In this document: piece after piece, positions 56,761 to 64,000 of the stretch
Layout: each line of letters starts with the position of its first letter
How positions within the stretch are numbered: position 1 is the first letter of the stretch
DNA from: Astragalus membranaceus
Lineage: Eukaryota; Streptophyta; Magnoliopsida; Fabales; Fabaceae
Length of the DNA stretch: 64,000 bases
NCBI GenBank assembly: GCA_039519185.1
Contig: CM076847.1
Location: forward strand, 76,967,747-77,031,746
Direction of reading: 5' to 3'
The notes under the pieces: model-generated
What the model saw: the letters and a program-made list of their open reading frames with translations, nothing else
What the model was told of the DNA's origin: nothing
Databases searched by the model: none
Translations under genes and position numbers: made by a program

Positions 56761-57338
56761 AAAAAATTCAATGATAGCTTTCTAATTGTTTTCTTGTTCA
56801 CTTCACTTGCCCCTGTTGGGTACTCTCCCTGTTGAATGTATCGCTTTATGTCACAGAACCATGGTTCATTGTCTGGCTCTTCTTCTTCCACGTTAGCACA
56901 ATAAGCCAGTTCATCCTTGACTTCTATACAGATAGGTTGGACCTCAGCATTGGCATTCAGTTTAAACATCGCTGCCAAGGTAGCTAAAGCATCAGCAAAT
57001 TGGTTCTTATCTCGCGCCAGATGAGTGAATGTTACCTCTTTGAAATTTTCCACCAGCTGGGTTAGATGTTTTTGATAAGGTACTAACTTTGAGTCCCTGG
57101 TTTGCCATTCGCCTTTTACCTGGTAAATGATGAGTGCCGAATCTGCGAACACATCTAATCTTTTTACACCAAGATCAATTGCAACCTGTAGCCCATTTGC
57201 ACATGCCTCATACTCGGCAATGTTGTTGGTGCTTTCTAAACTCAACTTGATGGCCACGGGGTATTGCTTGCCCTCTGGTGAAATTACCACTGCCCCAACA
57301 CCGTTTCCATACATATTGACTGCTCCGTCAAAGTACAT
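56757..57338 (-). pseudogene. Additional RNase H domain of the Ogre/Tat element
   Basis: This is an archaeal-type second RNase H. It shows MYFDGAVNMYGNGVGAVVIS (first catalytic D), NIAEYEACANGL (E), VFADSALIIYQVKGEWQTRD (D) and LARDKNQFADALATLA (final D). Its position between the RT-linked RNase H and integrase marks the Tat lineage. It ends early, at a stop caused by the A/T-run frameshift next to the integrase frame. Its start is separated from the upstream frame by an in-frame stop at about 57339-57341. Confidence 0.85.
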
Positions 57339-57341
57339 TCT

Positions 57342-57651
57342 CTATGCATCTTTTGGTCCTTCCTCTTCGTCAATTGCCATTATTCCTCTTTCTACATCAT
57401 CAGAACTAGAAGATTTCCCTTCCACGAGAGGGTTTTCGGCCAGATAGTCGGCGATGGTACTTCCCTTGATAGACTTTTGTGACACGTACTTGATGTCGTA
57501 TTCTGATAAGATCACTTGCCATTTTGACACCCTTAAGGAAACATGGGGGCTTTCGAAAAGGTACTTTAGTGGATCAAATCGTGAAATCAAACAAGTAGTG
57601 TAGTACAACATGTATTGGCGAAGTCTTCTGGAGGTCCAGACTAGGGCACAA
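57342..57651 (-). pseudogene. RNase H tail of the Ogre/Tat reverse transcriptase
   Basis: It contains TSRRLRQYMLYYTTCLISRF, followed by DPLKYLFESP and a KWQVILSEYDIKYVSQKSIK segment, the end of the RT-linked RNase H and linker. It is cut at its N-terminal side by the LTR starting at 57652. It ends in a stop just before the second RNase H. Confidence 0.8.
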
Positions 57652-59479
57652 TGTAACACCCATTTCTACCCGGTAATTTATTAGCGTAAAATCAGAGTTT
57701 TCAACAATGAAACGGATGTCACACTTTTCGACTTAAAAAAAAACCTTAAACGGATACATAACACTCATCACTCGGATGAACCGGCAAACAGCATTTTTAG
57801 TCTTAAAAATAAATCAACTCTTACTCATTCACGCAGCGGAAAATCATAAGGGTTCAACTAAAACAAACGTAGTGACCATGTAAGAATTATAACATCAAAA
57901 TCCACAAAATAACATAAACAATATAAATAGTGTTCATCCCCCCGAGTGCTACGTATCAGAGCGACGACACGACCGAACTAGTGAAGTACAACAGGCTTCA
58001 CTCGTGGATACCTGCACGTTACCAACATAGGGGTAACATTCAAACAGAAGGGGTGAGATATCACACCGTATAAAGAATCGTTTGAAAGACCGTATATCTA
58101 GGTCAGAAAGTCAGATAATCATAATAGACAACAGGTCAACAACAGCACGGACATAACAGTCAATATCAGCACAACGGTCAACATCAGCACAACATGCAAA
58201 TATCATCTCAACAGTCAAATATCGACCCAACAGTCAATATATAACAACAACAATCAATATACAACAACAACAGTCAATATACAACAACAACAGTTCACCA
58301 CAGTCAGTGACTTCAAACATGCAGTATGAATGCGGGATGCTCAACAGAGGGCCAACTACCCTATAATGCATGTGGTACCGGGTCCAGCCAAATGAGGCTT
58401 CCAACAAAAATCCATGCCAAAAGAGGCAATCCAACGTGGTGGAGACTAGCTCCGGGGCCAACTACCCCATATGCAAATGATATGCATGTGACACAATGAT
58501 GCAACATGGACAATCAACAACAAGCAACATATCTTAGCACACGATGACACAAGACTCAACACTGGCCATAGGCCTTCAACAAAAATTCATCAACAGTTTG
58601 GGCCATTCGGCGATACCCTCAACAAAACAACTCGGGCCATTCGGCGGTACCCGCAACAAAACAAGGTGGGCCATTCGGTGGTACCCACAACAAAACAACG
58701 TGGGCCATTCGGTGGTACCCACAACAAAATCAACAACAACATTTAACGACATAATCAACAACACGACAATAACGACAACAACATCAACAAAACAACAACA
58801 TCCAGGCCAAAGACTCAGCCACAACAATAGGCGCTAAGGCACCCACAACAAATAACAACTATAGGCGCTAAGGCACCGACACGCAACAACAACAACAAAC
58901 GTAGGCGCTAATGCGCCGACATGCAACATCAACAATTCAACAATGGCCACCGGCCTACAACAACAAATCAACAAGACAACAGGGCGCTAAGGGCACCAAC
59001 AACCACCCACAAAAATAGAAACAGCACATATGATTTTCAGCAAACAACAACATTAATCTTCAGCAAACAGCAACATTAATTTTCAGCAACAGCAACATTA
59101 ATTTTTCAGCAACAGCAACATTAATTTTCAGCAACAGCAACATGATTTTCAGTAAACAGCAACATTTATTTTACAGCAACAGCAACATTAATTTTTCAGC
59201 AACAGCAACATTAATTTTTCAGCAACAGCAACATTAATTTTTCAGTAAACGACACATTAATTTAAAGCAACAGCAACATGATTTTCAGTAAACGGCAACA
59301 TTTATTTTACAGCAACAGCAACATGATTTTCAGTAAACAGCAACATTTATTTTACAGCAACAGCAACATGATTTTCAGTAAACAACACATTAATTTACAG
59401 CAACAGCAACATGATTTTCGGTAAACAACAACATGATTTTCGGTAAACCGCAACATTTATTTTACAGCAAACATACCTC
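57652..59479 (-). repeat. Ty3-like LTR rich in minisatellites (interrupted)
   Basis: It starts TGTAACACCCATTTCTACCC, closely matching the 3' end (minus sense) of the LTR family at 1-6999 (also CCCGAGTGCTACGTATCAGAG near 57952). It is a minus-strand LTR inserted into the Ogre element. It holds several different tandem repeats: 'cagtcaatatacaacaacaa' (58190-58290), 'gggccattcggcggtaccc' (58590-58735), 'aggcgctaaggcaccgac' (58830-58930) and about twenty 'ttcagcaacagcaacatt' units (59035-59470). At 59479 it is broken by a SIRE-like LTR. Confidence 0.75.
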
Positions 59480-61361
59480 TGTTAGACTATCTGATAACCT
59501 TAGAGGGGGGGGGTGAATAAGGTTATGTGTAAATCTTGGATTCTTTTCAAAATAAATGATAAGATTGTTTTAAATCAAATGCGGAAACTTAGATTTAAAC
59601 CTTATATGGTGCAAGCAGGCAGATTTAGGCACAATGAGATGTTATTACTATTTTCAATATACACAATAAGATTATTTATAAGAAGTGTAGTGATATTGAA
59701 TATAGTAGAGAGTAGATCAATTGCAGTGATATGGAAGATGATAGATAAACAGATCAGAATAGGGATATGTATTATGCTGACTACGCTATGATTGGTTTTA
59801 ACAATAAACAGATGTTTTATGTTTAGCGCAGTATAACAATAAACAAACAGAAATGACAAATAAAGTAAAAGAGTAGGGATAGAGATACACCAGGAATTTT
59901 ACGAGGTTCGGGATAAAAGCCCTACGTCCTCGGCCTCCGGCTTTGCAACCTTTGGACTTGATAACAACCACTATATGAATAATGTTTTACAAATAGGCAA
60001 CTTCAAATAGTAAATCTCAATTCCCCCGAACTGAGAACCCGAGCACCTAGCTAAGGATTTCAACACCGCTTCAATCTCCTGATTGAACGACCCAAGAGCA
60101 CCTCCCAGGATTTCACTACCGCTTCAATCTTCCCCGATTGAACGACCCAAGATCACCTCCCAGGATTTCAAACCAACTCAATCTCCTGATTGAGAGACCC
60201 AAGAAAACTTACCAGGATTTCAAACCAACTCAATCTCCTGATTGAGAGACCCAAGAACAAATCCCAGGATTTCAGAGTGACCCCACAAATAGAGTAACGA
60301 ATACAAACAGAGATCTATGATCCAATCACCTCAGATATAATGACAGTATAGTGACTAAGAGATGAGTGATATGGCAAATAGAAAATGATATGAAAGTTGA
60401 AGCTCTATTTTCTCTCTCTCTCTCAGATCTAGAAATTTCGTATGAGAGGAAGAGAGAATTGTTGAGAAGTGTGGTGTGAGGTGTGTTTGAATTGTGAAAC
60501 ACAGTTGCCTATTTATAGGCGTAGGAATGTTTGAAAAAAGGAAAATATATGTATAATCGACAATGTTAGAAAACAAAAGAATGTGATAATCGATTATATG
60601 TTTAAATATGGAAACATGGTTTAGCTTGATAATCGATTATCATATATAGTTATATTGAGCATGTAATCGATTATTGTTGTCAAGGAATTCACAAGATGGC
60701 TTGATAATCGATTACATGATGTAGTTGTATGCATAGGTAATCGATTAATTTGTCAAGAAAGGAAGGAAAGGCAATACCTTAATCGATTATGTGTTTTGGT
60801 GGAAATGAAGGCATAATCGATTTATGTTTATAAAAAAGGAAAGAAAGGCAAGCCACTAATCGATTATTTGTTTTAGTTAAAATAGGAGAGTAATCGATTA
60901 TGTGCTCTGAAAACATTCAGGCACCTAATCTATTACCATAATCTATTATCTTTGTAAAAGAATAGGATTTTTATTTCAAGCCTTCAACAAAACTATTTTT
61001 AGGGTTTTAATCTTTCAACAAAAAAATAGTTTTAGGGTTTTTGTTGCCACCTTATGCATGCATGCAATTTTATAAAATATTTTTCAAAACTATTTTGATG
61101 CACCATGCATGTTTTGAAAAACTCATCTCTCAACTACTAAAAGTCATAGACCTTCAGTGATAGGACCTTACACAATGTTCCTAAAGAAAGCGGATAAACA
61201 ATTAGGTCTTGAACTGCTGAGGTGGCTTCTTCTCCAAACTGCTCCATTTTAATCTTCCTGCTCTTTGCTTTATGTCCTGTACTTAATTCAACTTGAACCA
61301 TTAGTAGATAAGGTGTAATTAGTTATCATACAAAACAAAGAGTGTTTGTCCTTGTTCAACA
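59480..61361 (-). repeat. 3' LTR of the second SIRE-like element (1882 bp)
   Basis: It runs from TGTTAGACTATCTGATAACC to CTTGTTCAACA. The leader hairpin repeats are at about 60050-60275. The minus-strand TATA box is the complement of 60510-60517. The palindrome array upstream of it is at 60555-60899. Overall organisation matches the 22183 family, but the array sequence has been replaced by a TAATCGATTA version. Confidence 0.88.
60555..60899. promoter_or_regulatory. AATCGATT palindrome array with alternating 33/42-bp spacing
   Basis: Sites start at 60555 (variant AATCGACA), 60588, 60631, 60665, 60706, 60739, 60781, 60815, 60858 and 60892. Spacings are 33, 43, 34, 41, 33, 42, 34, 43 and 34. 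Two AATCTATT variants follow at 60927 and 60940. The array lies just upstream of the minus-strand TATA box. Confidence 0.88.
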
Positions 61362-61391
61362 AACTCCCCCTTTTTGATGATAACAAATTAC

Positions 61392-62859
61392 TGTGAATAT
61401 ATGCCTTGACAGGAATAATCTGGTTTTGATGATTGACAAAAAGGCAAAAAGGACTAAAGTGCAAAAAGCGGAAAAATGCAATCAAGATCAAGTCAAGAGA
61501 TGGTTCATGGTTGTGTGTGTTTAGGATATTATTGTAAGTGAAAATAAAGCTCTCAAAGTATAAAATAAATCACACACTCACAAAAGGATTTATAAAAATA
61601 ATTTTGCATGAAAACATCACAAAAGGTTTTATAAAAATAATTTTGCATGAAAATACTTTTCAAATAAACCTCATGCATGCAAGATTAAAGGACAAACAGA
61701 TAATAGGTGAAAATGTTTTTGAGAAGCATATAAGCGATGTACCTAGCCTATATGTGAGTCACATTGTTTCCAAAATGAGGGATAATCGATTACTTATCCT
61801 TTCCTTACAGGTCATAATCAATTACTCATCTAAATAAGGAAATTATCCATGAATTTTGTGAAGCACATAATCGATTACTAAGTGAATGTGAGAGAGCACA
61901 TAATCGATTATTCCACTCCTTTCAGTCAGGAGCATAATCGATTACTACATACCTTTGCTCAACCTAATAATCGATTCTTATGTTTTAGGAAGCCAATAAT
62001 CGATTACCTTCTTGTTTCATTAAAGCACATAATCGATTAGTAAGATCTAAGGAAGCACCTAATCGATTATGCCATACTTTTAACATAGCTCATAAATCGA
62101 TTAATACCAATTAAGGAAGGCTCCTAATCGATTATCATCTCCAAAAGCATCCATCACATAATCGATTATCTCATAGCTCCAAATCTAGATCTCTCCTAAA
62201 CCTATAAATAGGAGTCTCATTCTCCACTCTTTTTACACCAATTGATACGCATTTCTCTCATTCTTTTCTTCACTCTCATATCACTCTTTCACTTGCTAAT
62301 ATTTTATATTCTTGAGAGCTTTATATTTCATATAGATTGATTTGTATCACTTGAGCTTCAACTTGTTTTTTATCTACACTTTTGAGTGTGTCATCAAATC
62401 TTTGTTTTCTTTATTTTTAGGTGTGATCCCAAGATAATCAAGAGAGGTGATATCTCTTGGTTGGGTGAGATCCCAGGGTTTCTAGAGAAGTTATATCTCT
62501 AGGGTTTTTCAAGGTGTTTTTCATAGGGAGGTAATATCCCGGTATTGTAACCTGTTCTGTTGTAAAGGTTTCTAGCTGAACCTGTTTTAAAAGCTAGTGG
62601 TTAGTTGAAATCCCTTGGAGCATTCCTTGGGGACTGGACGTAGGCCTGTGGTTTGGCCGAACCAGTATAAATCTCTTTGTGTCATCTTCTTTCCCTTCAT
62701 CTCTTTAATTTTCTTTGCAAGTTAATATTATTGTTTTATCATTGTTATTGCAATTCGAACTTTCTCAAGTACTTTATTTTTGAAATCTTTATTTTTAAGT
62801 GCTGTTCTTAATTTCACAATTCACCCCCCCTCTTGTGTTTGAAGTCTCTTGGTCAACAA
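61392..62859 (+). mobile_element. Solo LTR, 1468 bp, TSD ATTAC
   Basis: It starts TGTGAATATATGCCTTGAC and ends CTCTTGGTCAACA. ATTAC is duplicated at 61387-61391 and 62860-62864, and the interrupted sequence is contiguous in the related array (24086 region). The 3' end 'aattcaccccccctcttgtg' resembles copia SIRE/Maximus LTR ends. TATA box CCTATAAATAGG is at 62201-62212. No internal region remains, so the copy is the product of LTR-LTR recombination. Confidence 0.9.
61784..62167. promoter_or_regulatory. AATCGATT palindrome array in the solo LTR (12 sites)
   Basis: Sites start at 61784, 61816 (AATCAATT), 61869, 61902, 61936, 61969, 61998, 62031, 62061, 62095, 62126 and 62160. Spacings are 29-34 bp except one of 53. 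Most read ATAATCGATTA. The last site is about 36 bp before the plus-strand TATA box. Confidence 0.88.
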
Positions 62860-63545
62860 TTACATTATGCATAGGGGGTTTGATAGTAATGGAACTTTTT
62901 CAAAAAGCTCCCCCTAAGCATATGCATAATAAAATAAACAGTACATCAGCAGGATAGCAGCAATTATTTTCTCCCCTGACATATACCATGCATATATTCT
63001 CTCCCACATATAACATGCATAATATTCTCTCCCCCTTTGTTTTCATCAAAAAGGAGGGGGGGTGAACACATAGAAACATAACCACATTATAAACATGCAG
63101 AATCAATAGACAGTAGTACATAGCATATGATATATCAAAAACAGTAGTTCATGCTATGCTCCCCCTTACTTGGTGATCCCCCTGATTAATTTTAGAATGC
63201 AAAGCTTAGCCAAAAGAGGGTGGACCATCACAGTTTAAAAAAGATCGTATAGAAAATAGGATACCCATGAGATATGTCATAATTGGTTCAACAATATAGG
63301 TACCATATTTAACTTCAAAATATGTTGCATCAATGATCCAGCAGAATAGAGAGATAACGTTTAAGAAGAACAAACTAACTTTCACCGGTGATTCTTCCTC
63401 TATTGTTGATATCACAAGTCACAAGACTGCTTTTTCCGGGGGTGAGTGTTTAAGAACCTTTTTGCGTCTCCAGTCATGAACTTCGAGTCTCTGCTATCAA
63501 GGTATCGATCTGACCCCCATACCTTGTAGCACACCTGTACTAAAA
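62860..63545 (-). mobile_element. Protease remnant and 3' non-coding region of the second SIRE-like element
   Basis: It corresponds to 24086-24831. The frame at 63412-63624 keeps DRYLDSRDSKFMTGD, slightly closer to the intact copia motif than in the 22183 array, but it ends soon after. No other pol domains are present. Confidence 0.7.
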
Positions 63546-64000
63546 TCAAGTAGGGAATTTTGGTACCCAATTCTTTTTGGGTCCTTTGGGGTTGCTCATC
63601 AAGGGTTTTGTTTTCACAATCCACCTTGGTTTCTCACAAGCAGGTATAAGGGTACCAAGCTCACATAATTTACGAATAGGGCATCTATGAGAGCTATGGT
63701 TCCCTTTTTGACAGTAGGTGCATGAGAAAACAATGGATTTATAACTTGAAGTAGATGCAACAAAAGTTAATTTCTTGTTTAAAATGGAGGAGGTGGAATT
63801 ACCTTTGTACCCAATTCCTCTCCTATCAACATATTGATGTTGAGAGTGAAGCAACTGAGTCAAGGTCTTTTCACCAACCTCAAACTTTTTCAATGTTTCT
63901 TTCAAAAGTTCATTTTCAACCTTGGCATTTTCAAAATTTTGTTTAAGCTCACAAAACTCAAGGTTGACAGATTTATGTAGTTCATTCTTTAATCTATCTA
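63546..64000 (-). CDS. SIRE-like Gag, C-terminal part (runs off the window)
   Basis: The minus-strand frame is open from the right edge to a stop at 63546. It has a helical segment (EFCELKQNFENAKVENELLK), the CCHC knuckle CTYCQKGNHSSHRC, and the end KGPKKNWVPKFPT. It is close to the gag genes at 24832 and 29312 with scattered replacements. It stops at the same place, so the gag-pol break was inherited from a common defective ancestor. The N-terminal two-thirds is outside the window. Confidence 0.8.
   Translation of the reverse strand, partial: DRLKNELHKSVNLEFCELKQNFENAKVENELLKETLKKFEVGEKTLTQLLHSQHQYVDRRGIGYKGNSTSSILNKKLTFVASTSSYKSIVFSCTYCQKGNHSSHRCPIRKLCELGTLIPACEKPRWIVKTKPLMSNPKGPKKNWVPKFPT

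Larger units (their letters stand above)
51212..57651 (-). mobile_element. Ogre/Tat-type Ty3 element, 3' part
   Basis: Minus-strand order from right to left: RNase H tail, a second RNase H, integrase, a 3' untranslated region with 77-bp repeats, a purine tract (AGAGGGGCAAC), and the 3' LTR. An additional RNase H domain before integrase and a repeat-rich 3' region are hallmarks of the Tat lineage, which includes legume Ogre. The 5' part (LTR, gag, protease, reverse transcriptase) is cut off where another LTR starts at 57652. Confidence 0.88.
59480..64000 (-). mobile_element. Second SIRE-like copia element (3' part)
   Basis: The 3' LTR is 59480-61361, followed (on plus) by the purine tract, then a solo-LTR insertion (61392-62859), the degraded protease region and gag, which run off the right edge. 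It is related to but distinct from the 22183 array. The 5 bp left of the LTR are ACCTC; the partner lies outside the window. Confidence 0.85.

Overview
The window is plant nuclear DNA, most likely from a legume. It is AT-rich and dominated by retrotransposons. The evidence is an Ogre/Tat-type Ty3 element, SIRE-type Ty1/copia elements, chromovirus-like Ty3 LTRs primed by initiator tRNA-Met, CACTA and Mutator-like DNA transposons, tRNA-derived SINEs, plant LINE remnants and one intact AP2/ERF gene. The legume assignment is an inference from the element mix.

Left part (1-20 kb). Positions 1-6999 are a head-to-tail array, LTR-internal-LTR-internal-LTR, of a minus-strand Ty3-like element whose internal region is only about 290 bp. 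Positions 7000-10631 hold spliced-looking exon fragments of unrelated host genes on the minus strand: a receptor-like kinase, a heterotrimeric G-protein alpha exon (twice) and a MACPF exon. They are associated with CACTA ends at 8549 and 19372. A complete 8.35-kb LTR retrotransposon (10632-18983, duplication AATGG) interrupts this region. Its LTRs are nearly identical, but its gag-pol is heavily broken.

Middle part (20-35 kb). A chromovirus fragment (integrase and chromodomain, 20306-21495) is followed by its 3' LTR. That LTR is split into 21544-22182 and 33020-34659 by a tandem SIRE-like array (22183-33019) flanked by GTGTT. The array has three 1.88-kb LTRs and two identical intact 585-aa gag genes, but no pol. 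Each of its LTRs carries 14 AATCGATT-type palindromes spaced 30-35 bp apart, just upstream of the TATA box. Two other LTRs at 59.5-62.9 kb carry similar arrays. This is the most unusual signal in the window.

Right-middle part (35-51 kb). A 317-bp Mutator-like MITE is followed by a complete CACTA element (36212-40145) that carries an in-frame chimera of signal peptidase complex subunit 3 exons and OSCA/CSC1 exons. The CACTA sits exactly on the edge of a small LTR element (to 42567) that contains a 93-bp minisatellite. LINE remnants, two SINEs with clear target duplications and a second CACTA end follow. The only intact host gene is the ERF gene (48296-48715, minus). After it come a long-TIR Mutator-like element and a Helitron-like 3' end.

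Right end (51-64 kb). An Ogre/Tat element on the minus strand has its 3' LTR, a 77-bp repeat field, integrase, a second RNase H and an RNase H tail. It is cut by a repeat-rich Ty3 LTR (57652-59479). That LTR is itself interrupted by another SIRE-like element (from 59480 past the window end), which carries a solo LTR (61392-62859). Most short open frames in the window are chance frames inside repeats and were not annotated as genes.
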